Origin: Bifiguratus adelaidae
Lineage: Eukaryota > Mucoromycota > Endogonomycetes > Endogonales
Reading direction: 5' to 3'
Assembly (NCBI GenBank): GCA_002261195.1
Contig: MVBO01000136.1
Span: forward strand, 1 to 39,241
DNA length: 39,241 bases
Part shown: positions 10,144 to 22,800 of the stretch, in pieces
Layout of the letters: each line of letters starts with the position of its first letter
Position numbering within the stretch: the stretch's first letter is position 1
Translations under genes and position numbers: made by a program
The notes under the pieces: generated by a model
Database searches by the model: none
What the model was told of the DNA's origin: nothing
The model's input: the letters and a program-made list of their open reading frames with translations, nothing else

Positions 10144-11165
10144 TTAGGCCCCATAGGGCTGACCATAAGCAGGCTGCGAATAGGCTGGTTGATTGGTATG
10201 ACCTTGCATGGGATAGGACTGTGGGTAGGCCGGACTGGCGGACTCGATATCTGCGTTCGCGGCTTGTTGCGTATTACGCTGACGCAAGACCAGAATGCGG
10301 GAATAAAGAATAGCATAAAACACGGGACCCCAGGTGATGGCCAGGACGATGAGGATCACCAGTTTGAGCACGGGGTTAAACACATAGATCAATGCTTCAT
10401 TGCGAAGTGGAGGCGCATCTATCGGGCAAAGACTCTGGGCCAATTTGAAGGATTGAAGGGCCGTCAGGATGGCCAAATTGATCACGAGCACAATTTGGAC
10501 AGTGTAAGGGTACGACAGGTAGAAAAGGCCCTTTTGTTCTCGGGCAACAGGCTCCGCCGTTTCGCTTGGGGACGAATGGATCTGGGTCGAGTAAAAGAGG
10601 ATAACCACGATCAGCACGACCAAGAGAACCAAAAAGATGAGGTTGCCAACGATTCGGATTGTATTATTGTTTTCTGAAACACCCACAATGAAGAGAATCA
10701 GCGCAACCAGGGTGGCCAAGGTCAGGAATCTGTAAGTCCGCCATCACGTGAGGCGCGGTTGAGCGACAAGACACCGCGCACCGAAGACGTTACCCATGCA
10801 TAGGTGGTCGCCGTGAGTGCGTTGAACAAGAAAAAGTTGCCAATGCCTGTGAGCGTGTTGGAAACGATGTAGAGGTTGACATAATTATTAATGGTCGCGG
10901 AATCTGCATCAATAGACGGTTGCGTCTCTATGCATACTATCCGTAGAATGTAGCCTACGATAGCAATAAGACAAAACGCTATGAGCCGTATCACCGATCC
11001 AGTCAAGAATCCTCGATAACGAAACAAGTTGTAAACCCAGACGAAGAACATGATGAAAAACACCGCCGTAACCACAGCGGCTGCCGACACCGGACCAAGC
11101 GGCACGAAGCGGTAATTTGGATTGGCAAGGAGATAACCTTCAATGGACGTTGCTGAGGAAGCCAT
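10144..11165 (-). CDS. Seven-transmembrane fungal membrane protein, RTA1-like topology
   Basis: Two coding blocks: 11165 to about 10789 and 10729-10144, about 320 residues in all. Hydrophobic helices are visible near SAAAVVTAVFFIMFFVW, IRLIAFCLIAIVGYIL, the NTLTGIGNFFLFN segment, LATLVALILFIVG, LIFLVLLVVLIVVILF, VQIVLVINLAILTAL and LVILIVLAITWGPVFY. The C-terminal tail is polar, with QPAYSQPAYGQPYGA-like Tyr/Pro/Gln repeats. Topology and a GYILR-like motif after helix 2 recall the RTA1 lipid-exporter family, but this is inferred. The canonical-looking donor (GTAACG after Trp) puts the second block out of frame. Only a poor donor (GTCTTC, 6 nt further in) keeps frame, so the junction may be unusual or damaged. 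A TATAAG-like element lies about 40 bp upstream of the ATG. Confidence 0.65.
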
Positions 11166-11734
11166 GATGCGGATGAAGCAAATCGCTCGCCTTGCTCCAC
11201 GCTCTTATACATTTGAAAGTGCGCAAACCTTCGGCATCGATTTACGCACCCTATTACAAATAAGGAAATGTGTGGCTGAGACCAATTGTCAGCCAATTAG
11301 AAGCCAGCAAAATCATGAACGGGTCGATACTTTTCCGAGCGTTGTGGCTGATTCAAGGGGTTGACAGAGAGCGATCTATCGGTATGTATAACTATTAACA
11401 TCGACGAGGACATAGGGAGAGAACGTGTGTTGTTTGTTCTCATAATTTAAGCCATGTATCCAGCCATAAAGTTGTCTATCGCCTATAGATGCAAATTGTT
11501 GACTTCCATTGTCTCTCTTAGTCACTATCTGATCCCTGTTGTCTAATTCTTCCTACTTTCAACTCCCTTCCACATGTCCAACGCTCCTACACCATACACC
11601 CTTCATTTTACACTCTACTCTCCTATACTCTGCTGCCTTCTGCTCTTCTCTCTACTCACACTGCACTCTTCTCGCTTCGCTGCGCTCAAAAGACTTTCAC
11701 TTTCCTTTTTCGGACTGAGCTGTTTCTTTCTGCC
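11166..11734. other. Divergent intergenic region with pyrimidine-rich leader
   Basis: About 570 bp between the divergent 7-TM gene and NCS6. The half nearest NCS6 (about 11545-11733) is strongly rich in C and T on the plus strand, a common feature of fungal promoters and 5' leaders. No gene or RNA is recognised here. Confidence 0.55.
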
Positions 11735-12748
11735 ATGGTCAAGACATGTGTCATTTGTGACGCTGCACGAGCTGTACTCAAGCGGCCAAAGACAGGGCAA
11801 CAGATCTGCAAAGAATGCTTTTATCATGTCTTTGAAACCGAGATTCATCACACGATCATCGACAATCACCTATTCTCTCGAGGAGACAAGGTGGCCATTG
11901 GTGCGAGTGGTGGCAAGGATTCGACCGTCTTGGCTCATGTGCTCAAAACATTGAATGGCCGGTACAATTACGGACTTGATCTCTTTCTCTTGTCTGTCGA
12001 TGAAGGCATTACAGGCTATCGCGACGACTCCCTGGAGACCGTCAAACGGAATCAGCAACAATATGACCTGCCTCTCAAAATTGTCTCGTACGAAGAACTC
12101 TATCACTGGACCATGGACGAGATTGTCAAGGAAGTGGGACTCAAGAATAATTGTACTTTTTGCGGTGTCTTTCGACGACAAGCCCTCGATCGCGGTGCGG
12201 CCATGCTGGATGTCGATCACATCGTCACCGGACATAATGCCGATGACATTGCCGAAACGATCCTCATGAATATATTACGAGGCGATACACCACGTCTACA
12301 ACGGTGCACTGAAATAGTCACGACGGGTGAATCCCTCATTCGACGGTCTAAACCCTTCAAATACACCTACGAAAAAGAAATCGTCATGTACGCCTATTTC
12401 AAGAAGCTCGACTACTTTTCGACAGAATGTACCTACTCGCCAAACGCCTATCGTGGGTACGCGCGTACCTTTCTCAAAGACCTTGAAGCTATTCGACCTA
12501 CTGCTATTCTGGATATCATTCAGAGTGGAGAAGCCTTTCAAATTAAGACGGAGGTCAAGATGCCAGTTCAACAGACCTGTGTACGGTGTGGGTACATGTC
12601 GTCCAATGAGTTGTGCAAGGCTTGTGTCTTGTTGGAGGGGTTGAATCGGGGGTTGCCGAAATTGGGGATCGGCAAGACGGAACGGTTGCGTAAGCAGCAC
12701 AACTTGCAGGTATCTGAGAAGCCGGTGATCACGGAAACGGCATGGTAA
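11735..12748 (+). CDS. NCS6: Cytoplasmic tRNA 2-thiolation protein 1 (Ncs6/Ctu1)
   Basis: Catalytic subunit that, with Ncs2/Ctu2, transfers sulfur from Urm1 to wobble uridine 34 of Lys, Glu and Gln tRNAs in the cytosol. Intronless, 337 residues, a normal family length. Visible are an N-terminal CVIC...CKEC zinc pair (residues 5-28), the PP-loop ATP-binding motif SGGKDST (58-64), [11 protein letters not shown] with the catalytic-type CxxC, the motif [16 protein letters not shown], and a C-terminal [16 protein letters not shown] zinc motif. All family landmarks are intact. It is convergent with the first zinc-cluster regulator, with only 74 bp between the two stops. Confidence 0.96.
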   Translation: MVKTCVICDAARAVLKRPKTGQQICKECFYHVFETEIHHTIIDNHLFSRGDKVAIGASGGKDSTVLAHVLKTLNGRYNYGLDLFLLSVDEGITGYRDDSLETVKRNQQQYDLPLKIVSYEELYHWTMDEIVKEVGLKNNCTFCGVFRRQALDRGAAMLDVDHIVTGHNADDIAETILMNILRGDTPRLQRCTEIVTTGESLIRRSKPFKYTYEKEIVMYAYFKKLDYFSTECTYSPNAYRGYARTFLKDLEAIRPTAILDIIQSGEAFQIKTEVKMPVQQTCVRCGYMSSNELCKACVLLEGLNRGLPKLGIGKTERLRKQHNLQVSEKPVITETAW

Positions 12749-12822
12749 AGGCACAACACCTAATCTATTGTCTATAGAGCATCCTGTATATATACACACT
12801 TTCACCATAGAGGCATATCACA

Positions 12823-15685
12823 TTACGTTGCAGAATTTGTTCCCAAGCTAGCATACAGATAGGCATCAATATCTGCGAGTGAAGGGTAAACACGTTGCGA
12901 AAACAAGAAGAGGCGCCTTGCCAACCTACCATTCATGTCAAAACCACTGGGAACGCCCCACCAGGGTGTACTGGCATCCGTACCAAAGAGGCGATTAATG
13001 AGAGCGGGGTTCCTCCCACCTTGCGTGATTTGCGATCGCCAGGCGGTCATGGCCGGTGCCATTAGGCTGCCCATGTGAGGTGACTGCCTCTCCAATTCGG
13101 AGTGCGAAGAGCTAGTGACAAACATGGGCTGATCATAGGGGTGACCGTATCCGGTAGAGACCATACTGCTCATGGACATCCTAGGAGACATGTCACTGAC
13201 GCTTGGATGCGTTGGAGGGGTCGACTGATAGTAGACGGGTTGTGGAGTGGCAGTGGATCGGGCAAAGGATTGCTGCTGCTGGCCACGAAGCTGGGATATG
13301 GGCGCCGAGCTGGTTTGCCGCGACGCGTAAAGGGGCTGACTGGCATGAAGATTAGGTGATCCGGTTTGCGGACTGCTGTGGGTTTGGGGTGAGCGACGCT
13401 GCTGCTCTCCGTCTGTGAGCATGGACGCATCCATGCTTGTCTTTCTCTGCAACAAAATTTCCATAAACTCGGTGAGGTGGGAACCTCCTGTAAAGAGTCG
13501 CTCAATACGCCGAAGACAATCAATGCCCTTGCCAGGTGAACGCAGCGGTGAGGGCGATTCTGGAGTGTTTTTGTAATTATTGAAGAGATAGATGAGATTG
13601 GCTTGCATCAAGGTATAGACTAAATAACAGCGGTATGAGCCATTTGCACAAAGCGATCAGTTGTGTTATACTCACCCATAAATCCCCAAGGGAAACCCAA
13701 TATCTGCTTGTCCGTAGCGGCCTCGGTCAAGTCAATGATTTCGACAGCAGCCGTGGCGCACACGCGCGCAGAGGCGCGGCTGGGGTCACTTTCCACACTG
13801 GGTGAAGCGCTTGTGTCTGCGTTGGGCGTAATAAAAGGCCGAAAAAGCAAGATTCGCGCCGTATTGTAACATAGACGCAGACCATCTGGAGGGGAAAGAT
13901 CAGGATGCAACGCCTCATGAGATGTTTAACAGACCACTTACAGGCATACGGTGACACCACATTGCGCGTGTCCCGAATGATGAGAGGTTCGGGTAGGGAG
14001 TTCAGCCAACTCTTCAGCTGATCACTAAGATCTTTGAGCGTCGAATGCATATTCTTGCCATAACCCATCGCATTCGCTTTTGGCGTGTACAGCTTCTTGA
14101 GAATATGGCCGAGTATAGTGCTTAGACGGACAAGGTGGGTAAAGGCGCCATAGGTCTGGTCCATGCTCTTGACGATATTGTTGGCACCTGCAAAGCGAGA
14201 AATGTCTTGAAATCCTAAATCAGCCGTCGAGGGCATCTCTACGTCGCAATCCGAATCGTGAATGGCCAGAGGACGACCAAGCGAGGCACATGTCCATCGA
14301 TCCAGACAATAACATGCCCACCAAACGCGCCGCCTCGTCTCTTCTTCTTCCTTGCTCATTTTGAATCTGCTTGCGCTTCGATGGAGTCCTAAGTCTTGCG
14401 CCATGCGAATGGCCAGTCCGCTCGTGAGCCAGCGCACGTTGGAATCTTTGGAGTTGCTCAGATTGGTCATAAGCAGCATCGCTTGAACTGTGCTCATCTT
14501 GGGCTGCGCATATTCCTGATCCATGAGACTGCGTGTCGTATTCTCGCACAAGGCAATAAAAGATTCTCGGCTGATGTTGAGGGTGCTAAAGACCTCATCA
14601 TTTGGCGAGAGCTGCCTCGCAGTAACGAGGTAAATGGCGTTGAGCAAAAGTGGATCGGGAGGACTGGCCTTGGGATCCCATTGATACGCCAAGAACCGGC
14701 TCATGTTGATGATGGGGATGCACGGATAAATGTGGACAAGAAACCTAAGATGGCTTGTCAGCAGACAGCTGTGTGCGGATTTTTGTTCAACATACAAGGC
14801 AATGACCCGTCTAGAAGCCTCGGGCGGTAAAAAGTCCTTTCTCAATTCCAGATACTCCTCATTGTCTCGAGCACTTTTTCTGACCATCATGACATCTCCG
14901 CCACTCGGATTGAGCGATCGCATGGTCATTGGCTGTCCCTTTTCGTCCCTGTGATGCTGCATTTCCTTGGAAATCATGAACAAACCAGAAGAACTTCCCA
15001 TGTACCGAGCCGAGCACGTAGCGTCTTCATTCGTGTCTGGATCCGAGGAAGTGCTCTGCCGTCGATTATCTCCTTCATCATTAGCATGACCATTGTCGGC
15101 GCTGTGGAGAAGCGCGTTTATTGTATTCACGTTCCTTGACGTTTCATTCTTGGCGGCATGTCTCAGCTGATCCTCGGTTTCATCCAACGAGGGTGAAGCG
15201 TAATCTTCGGATGATTCGGATGAAAGCGACGTTTTTCTGGCTACCTTCCTAGGTCGAGACGAAGCACCCTGCGACTCGGTCATGTTCTTGAGTAGCTGCT
15301 CCATTTTTTCCAGCCGGTTCTCCAAGTTCTCAATGTATCCCTTATGAGGACCGCGCTTCTTCGCGACCTGGACGTGCATGCGTGAGTTCAGCGCTGCGCA
15401 TTTGCTGTGACAGGTGACTTACGGCATTAAAAGTACACCCGGTTCCATACTGACGACAAGTCGTGCATGGTTGGGCAAGATCGACGTCGCACCTAGCCAA
15501 GCGGTGAGCTTACCCTGTAATGTGAGCTAAAACCACCACTTACCGAATCTTCTTTCTTCGGCAAATGTCGCCTGTCATTCATCAGTCAACCCTTGTTCAA
15601 TACTGCATGAGCGTTACTTACATGCTCTCGTCACCCGTGTACGCTTGCTCTCCTTCTTGGAGTCTTCAGAGCTCTCACCATCCAT
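12823..15685 (-). CDS. Zn2Cys6 fungal-specific transcription factor 1
   Basis: Nuclear DNA-binding regulator, target unknown. Six exons: 15685-15622, 15571-15544, 15492-15423, 15367-13942, 13885-13676 and 13619-12823, giving 864 residues. The zinc cluster (C22, C25, C32, C40, C43, C50) has a basic RRKKIR loop and is split by two introns. A leucine/glutamate-rich coiled coil (ENLENRLEKMEQLL) follows, as in dimeric members. The middle holds the Fungal_trans domain: IYPCIPIINMSRF, AIRMAQDLGLHR, then RRRVWWACYCLDRW and SLGRPLAI. The C-terminus is rich in Ser, Gln and Pro, as in activation domains. It closely resembles the next gene over the middle domain, so the two are probably an old tandem duplication. 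A short insertion-like stretch (about HSCLLTSHLRFLV) may hide a small in-frame intron. Confidence 0.9.
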
Positions 15686-15762
15686 GAGCGCAAACAAGAA
15701 GTTCGGACAAATGATTTATCCTTGCTTAATGAATTAAATTCATTCTATGCTACTTCACACAT

Positions 15763-18700
15763 CTATGCAGTGTCTCCCTTGAATTGTCCAATGTAATTAT
15801 CCCAATCGCTCCAATTGAACGAGGTGGGGATATCCCAGAAACTCAGGGAGTCTGCACGGGGTACTTGATCTTGCTGAACCCGGAAGGGGTGGAAGGGATT
15901 GGTTGGCTGAGCATGCTTGTCTGGTTGGCTGAATTGGAGTAGGTCGGACCAGTTGACACCTGGACCGCTATTTCCCTGTCCTTGAGGTCCACGTTTTTGC
16001 TGGGCTGCAAACAAGCGCAAGAGAAGTGGGTAATTGCTGGCGGCGGGATTGACGGATTCCCAGGCCATCATATCGGTGGCCGTCGTGGGATCATCTGCGA
16101 AATTGGCACTGTTGGCATTTACGTTGAGCAACTGAGAGAGCACATTATCTGACAGAATCGTAGGGTCAAGGGTGGATCCGCTCAAATAATTGAAAGTCTG
16201 ACGATTGCTGTTGCTGTCGTTGTTTTTGTTGTCTTGCACCTCGACGCCGTCCATGGGGACATCGTGAGGAATATTGAGAGCATGTTGTGAGCCTCCGTTA
16301 GTAGTAACAGGCTTGTTGGCGTTGATTGCAGCCTTAATCCGGTTGCTAAGCGCTTGTTGCTGTGCCTGTGATAAAGCAGCCGATGGTTGCACTTCGCCGG
16401 GCCATGTTGAGCCGGCCTGGGACATTGAGCTTTGCGTTTGTTGCTGTGATTGTACCTGTGTGTTTCCCGATTGTTGCAATATGCTCAGCATACCGTTGAA
16501 TTCACGGTAGCTTCCATCAGAAGGCGATGTCGGTATGGTGAAGGATTGCTGACCTTGAAGATTATGAAGAGGATCCATGGTATATCGCTGTCGATTTGCG
16601 TTGCCATCCCAGCTTTCGTAAGCTCCACGGTCAGGGAAGCCTTGGAGTAGGGTAGGTGGGGACGAGCGAGGCGATGCTCGGCTCGGCGCGTTCGATCGGT
16701 CCGAGCCTGAACTCGCTCCACCCGTAATGGCTAGACCTCCATTGTAAAGCAATGGATTGAGAGCATTCGGGGTCATGACGCGCTCAGGAGGGTCCGAGAT
16801 ATCAACCTCCTTTAAGCTGATGAGCATGTTGAGGACATCGATGGATCGCTGAGCAACCGATCGATAATGTTTTCGTTCAAGACAAGCCAAAGTGCGCTTT
16901 AAATTGATCCATGCTAATTCCTTGAGATGGGGAGGCTGTCCAGCCAGCGCTGCATTGTGTAAGTGCACCAGGCCAGCTTGCAAAATGGTGTAAATGACAA
17001 TTGTCCAACTGTAGCACGCAAAATCTTTGCTTTCCGGAGCTTCTGCAATCTCGATAATGCTGCTGGCTGCGTTGGTGGCGATGCTAATGGCTTGAGTCGT
17101 GACAGTGGACGGAAAATCCTGACTTGGCGTCATGAATGGTCGATGGAGCAGGAGCAACACGGTGTAAAAGCACATTTGCAATGGGCCAGCGAATCTTGAC
17201 ATTTCTCTTCCTTCGCGTTGAAATCGCTCGGGTTCATATCGCAACTCTTCGGGCAAGTTTGTCCTCCACTGGACCAATTGGTAGTTAAATACCTGTACCA
17301 AGGATTGTACGGCCAAATTTGAGCTGGTGTTTTTCACCTTGGGGGCGTAAATGCCTTTGAGCACACGGCCAAGTATATCGGAGAGCTTGATGAGTTGTAT
17401 GAAATTCTCATACACGGGTAGCCCTTTTGGAGGATGATCGACAGGACCCATGGTATCCGTCTCATCTTCGGGCTCTATTTCGTAAGCCGAAGGGAGATCA
17501 ACATCGTTATCACGATCCAGAATGGTCAATGGCCTTCCCATCTGGGTACACATCCTAAAAAGTCAAGTCAGCAAATGCCCTTCTCTTGACGCAAGCGCCT
17601 ATTTCTCCCTACCATCGATCAATGACATAACAAGCATACCAGATCCGCCGACGCAATTCGACCTCGCTCTTTGGTATGCGCCATTTGGAGGAGTTGCGGT
17701 GCAATCCCAAATCTTGTGCCATGCGAATAGCGGCACCCGAGGAAAACCACTGACAGCTGTCATCATCTTCCGATTCCATTTCGAACCACAATGTCGACAC
17801 GATGAATGCTTGCACTGTGCTCAATCGCGGTCTTGCGAATTCGCCTTGATAATGCTCTACGCCTCGAGCGTAAAATATCTTGGCAAGCTCCATCGGTGAT
17901 ATGTTGGTGCCGGATGCGGGATGGGGAATGTCGTCCTGGATATGCCTTGCTGTGGTAACTGCGAAGATGGAGTTGGTGAGAAATGGATTGAGGGGAGTCG
18001 GATTTTCTGTGTGATAGCGTTTCATGAAATCGTGCTTGTTGATGATGGGTATAGTGGGATGAATATATTTCATGTATCTGGGTTAGATCATGTCAGAATA
18101 TGTGCCATCTCTTCCAGTACCAAACTCACAAGTCAATGAGATGATCGCAAAAGGACCTGGGAGGCCAATCATAGACCTTATCGCGCCTTTTACCACCAAC
18201 CTCACCAGAAGATATTTCGGCCGACGATCGTCGGGCTCCACTTGGCTCGGCTTTGACAACCACCAATTCCCCTCCCGTTCCATCGCTCTCACCACCAACT
18301 CGTTGGAGAAAGACATTCTTCTTTCCCGGCCAAGCAATAGCTTTCCCATCCTGGAAGACGGCATTGTCCAGCAGATGCAGGCCGGCAGACGGATTCATGT
18401 ACCGAATGGAGGAGAGATCCGATATACGAAGCTCTGAGAACCTTTGATGCATGCTGTTGTGGTGTCGCTCATTGCTTTCTCCAGCAACAGAGACTGGCGC
18501 ACTTACGGCCACAGGTGCATGAGAAAGAGGGTTGGCGGAGGCATCGCCGCCAAGAGAATGTAGCCAATTGATGCCTTGTCCGGAATGACGTTTGCTTGAA
18601 CGTTTTCCATCCATGGATGCGTCGGATCTTCGTTTAATGGAGCCTCTTTGCAACGAGTTTCGCAATTGCTGGAGATTCGTTGGCACAGAATGAGCATGTG

Positions 18701-19539
18701 ACAGAGAGGTCATAAAGCTGGCGGAGCCGATGGCTGTGCCAACCTCCAGAAAGTCATCATCTTGATATAGATTCTCATCCGTATCCCCGCCTTCGGTGTC
18801 CTCAGAGTAGCCGTCATCATGGTCCCCTTCATGATCACCATTCATGCCCACCGGTCTTTCTTCGTCTTCCTGACTTGCCAAATGACGAGCATCGACAGCG
18901 TCTTCCGTCTTGACGGCATATTGCAGCTTGGTGTCCTCGTCCTCGTCTGTTTTTCTGGCTCTACGCTTTGGTTTTCGCTTCTTGAAATCTTCTGGGTTGG
19001 GTAAAAAGTGTTCCTTTTCAAGTTCCTTGATGGAGCGATTCGTGAGCGCTGTCAATAGGGTTTCCATCTATCACATGTCATTGGTTTGTGAGCAAATTTC
19101 GAAGATCAACGTCTCCAACATTAGCCCCTCACCTTCTTCATGCGTGCTTCCATAGCATCAACATAAGCACTGGGCGGCCCACGCTTCTTTCGATCCACCG
19201 TAAATTCGCATTCTACCTGCCACTGTATCACAGTTAGACAGATTCCGAGTCTTACGTAAGTCGTCTACTTGCCGCTGTACAATTCGTGCAAGGACTTCGC
19301 ACATCTGCATCGCATTTACTCTTGCGCTTTCTACAAAAGTCACAACTACGCTTGGCACGAGTCCTCTTGAGCTTAATAGCAGGGTTGTCTGTCGTCTCCG
19401 CAGCCTCGTTTTGCTGCTCCTTGATATTTTGTCCTTGCGTGTACGGATTCGTCTGACTCGCCGCAAAGGTCGTTTCTGAATTCGTTTTATGGGATGTTTG
19501 CGCCAATGGCGAACTTGTTGCAGGCCGACTGTTGTCCAT
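15763..19539 (-). CDS. Zn2Cys6 fungal-specific transcription factor 2
   Basis: Five exons: 19539-19273, 19222-19133, 19067-18130, 18077-17613 and 17554-15763, giving 1183 residues. The zinc cluster (C66, C69, C76, C84, C87, C94; loop RKRKSK) is interrupted by an intron with a GCAAGT donor, and splicing there restores C-x6-C. A coiled coil (VDAMEARMKKMETLLTAL) and an acidic, lysine-containing linker follow. The Fungal_trans domain carries YIHPTIPIIN, AIRMAQDLGLHRNSS, RRRIWYACYVIDRW and MGRPLTILD. The last 350 residues are rich in Gln, Asn and Ser (QSQQQTQSSMSQ), probably an activation domain. Domain order and key blocks match the neighbouring factor 1, whose start lies only 77 bp from this gene's stop. 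Target genes unknown. Confidence 0.9.
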
Positions 19540-19893
19540 GTCGACGTTCCGTACCTTTCCGAAAGGAAACCTTATCAGTTGGAATACACCGTGCGCATGT
19601 CGCCCTTAAACAAGGCAAGGAACCCTTTGCGTAGCCAACGCTGGTCTGCGAGGGAGAAGTGTCAGACGGTGAGACAGAGGAGAACGTGCAAGGTACATGC
19701 ACAGAGAGTGGGAGAGACAGAGGCACAAGGAAGACGGAAAGCGCGGTGAGATTCACCTCACGTGACATGATGACAGTCACGGGACTCAGCTTACCACTGC
19801 GCGCTCAAAGCCATTTGCGTCCCATTGAGCACCTTGCGCAGGTATCCTTTTGACGGGCGCCATGACCATCCAACAACGAAGAGCGCGCTGGTA
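19540..19893. promoter_or_regulatory. Shared 354-bp promoter of two divergent regulators, with E-box
   Basis: The stretch separates factor 2 (minus) from factor 3 (plus). It contains the palindrome TCACGTGA at 19758-19765, an E-box that bHLH proteins bind in fungi. Open frames here have no coding features. Joint regulation of the two genes is inferred from the layout. Confidence 0.5.
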
Positions 19894-22800
19894 ATGGCTT
19901 CCACATCTCACTTAAACCGACCCTCGACAATTAACCCTTTCGAGCAATTTGCGGGAAAGCGGGTGAAAAGCTCAAGGCGCATGGGAACGGAAGTCATGGA
20001 GGAGGATACGTCCACGGGGACGAGTGATACGGACTGCTTGCTATGCACAAATGCTTCCTTTCGCTGCGATCGAGCGTTGCCAAGTTGTTCGTTTTGCAAT
20101 ACGTTCGGCGAACTATGTCTCTATATCGGCGACGATCAGCAAGAGGTGAACCTTGTGACCGACCGCGAGATGGGAACCGAGGGACTCAAACACCAAAGCC
20201 ACATGGAATGGGATAGTCCTATTTATGCTCCGGGAACAGCGATCGGTCTTCCAACCAGAACGGTGTCTCGGCCGGCCGACTGTGCCGGTAATAAAAAGGC
20301 GACAAGAACCGCTTCGCCTGCTCGGGCGGCCAAGGGCACGGCTGTTCAGTTTGTGACGCCGAATACGATTAGAAAAGGTCGACCTCCGAAAAATCCCCTG
20401 CAACCTCTTCGACCTGACCTCAAAAACGTCAATGACGCTCACCGAGAAGACAGAAGAGCATCCTTACCCATTACACCCTCTCATGCACAAACATCAACCG
20501 CGGAAGCGGAGCGCGCGCAACGCTCGAATTCGGATGGCAACCATCTTTTTCGTATTTTCACACCCACCGAATACGACGCCATGTTGGCTGACCATGACAG
20601 CTGGCAAGTGACCACATCGCAGGATTTCGACAAGCAGCAGCGTCCACGGGTTCAGAGGAACGATAGCAATGGCGGTATGCTCATCGATGGCAATGGTTCA
20701 AAAGACGGCAATGTTTACGAGGCCCAACCGAAGTTCCGTGGCCGACCGCCGAAAATAAAGTGGCCGAGGCACAATGTGGGTGTCATTAACATGGCACCTG
20801 CTAAAGGAAAGGAGCGGCCGATAAAGCGGCGAGAAACGATATCAGGCTCGACCCCCAGCGTACAGCAGACCTTGTCTCTCTCTTCACAGCTCCATCTTCC
20901 CCACTCCACCACTGGCCACCCTCTGAATAACCAGCCTTGGGAAAATCAAACATTACCCACCCTCAAACTTGCCGAAGCCCTCAGCAACACAGTTTCCGAC
21001 TCGCCTTTGTGGAGTGTATCTTATTCCCCTACAGGGCCACGCATATTACTCAATATTTCAAAAATCAGCGACTACCGAAATACACTTGCCTCACTTGTAG
21101 GTTACCTCAAGGGTGACGCCATGGGCATGGCGGCTGCTTCCCGGCGACTAAGCGCAGCAGATGTTGGAGCAAATGGTCATGGGGACAGTGACGATGATAC
21201 CATTCAGGTTGCTCAGGACGACATCGATCTGTTGCTTGATCGCATCAAACGTCAACGAGATCATGGTGGAACAGATCCAGAAGAAGTCATTGCAATTAAT
21301 CAGGATTTGTTGGCCAAACATACCGCTCGTGGATATTTACAAGACTCCTACGACTCCGGACTTTTTGGGTCCCGATACCCATTCCCAACCTTCAAGAAGG
21401 ATTCGGCAAGTGATGTTGCCTCGGTAGCGCATAGTCCGTCGTCTCCGTCAAGTCTTGACAGCTTTAATATTTCCATCTTTTTACCCAGCGCTGCATCCCC
21501 CATCGGCACCACCTGGTCCGACATTTCATGGAACGACGAACCTTCCCCTGTCCCGATACCTCCCTCTTCTACTATTCCCAATCATCCATTCTATACTGTT
21601 CACCACCTTATCGACGTGGTCGTCCGACAATATATGGTATGCGGCAACGGATACCATCCTGTACTCTATCGCCAGAAGTTTTTGGAAAACTTTGAAGCAA
21701 TGAAAGATGCGCGTCAAGATCCTCTCGTATGCGCTATCGTAGCAGGTAAGCTTCTTTTTCTCTCCTTTGTGGAAGGCCGATACGCTGACGAACATCGCCG
21801 CAGGTTGGGTTCGACATACGCTGTTAATGCATACCACCGCTTCTCCACCCACGGCTTCCATTCCACCGCTTGAAGCTTACTTTCGTGAGCAAGCTTGGTC
21901 ATTGTTTGAAGATCGTTTCGATGACCCCTCCCCCGACACCCTACGCATCCTGTCCGTCTTCCTCATTGCCTTCCCTGACCGTCATCGACTTTTACACGAT
22001 TTAGCCGGTCGATTCATTCATACACTGGACCTCTACAATCGTGTACAAAACCGCCAAGAGCAAGAACGAATTCTTGCTTTGCCTTCGACTCCTTCCGGCG
22101 ACCTTGATGATCGCGCCTTCAGCTTGGAAATGGATCGACGGTTATGGTGGGACTGGTACCACAACAATGATTGCTGTTCCGTTCTGCCTGCGATTGCACA
22201 ACAAGATTTCAAGTCACTCATCTTAGCACAACGACTCAAGGGTGAATCGGACCGTGATTGGGCAAACGTCCAATTTCATTTTCGATCCAAAATGACGCTG
22301 CGGCATATCGAGCGCATGCATGCCGAGATCATTGAGCGCAACAAGGATGCTAAACGAGACACCTCCAAGAGTGAAGGCACTATTTCGGTGAGCGATGTGG
22401 AATTTCTGGAAGAAAAGCTGCGATCATGGTTTGAAGAGCAACCAGATTCGCTTCGACTGCTGCCTAGATGGCGATATAAAAATCGCTGGGAATTCGCTTG
22501 GGCAGTCGAGCTCCAGATCCGATATAATCTCGCTCTCATTGCCATGTATCGTCTATTGATACAACGTGCCGACACGGTGACCGGACGAAGAGACAGCGAA
22601 GGCATTTCCTCTCCCCAATCTCCTGCCAATCTTTCGTCACCCACTCCTTCAGCCAATTCAAACACATCATCTGTGCATGCAGCCACAGTTCGTTCACTCG
22701 CCATTTGCACACGCGCTTGCAGTAGTATCATTCAATGGCTTCATCTCCGGTCGTTTCATCATTACTGTCGTGCCAATATTCGAACCTGGCAGCAAGTCTG

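Noticed and set aside
10189-10677. 162-codon plus-strand frame opposite the 7-TM gene
   Set aside because: Charged, low-complexity antisense of hydrophobic helices; no family features.
12296-12808. 170-codon minus-strand open frame opposite NCS6
   Set aside because: Shadow of a conserved, intact plus-strand gene; no motif or signal of its own.
14396-14830. 144-codon plus-strand frame within transcription factor 1
   Set aside because: Antisense to the conserved Fungal_trans domain, so treated as a shadow frame.
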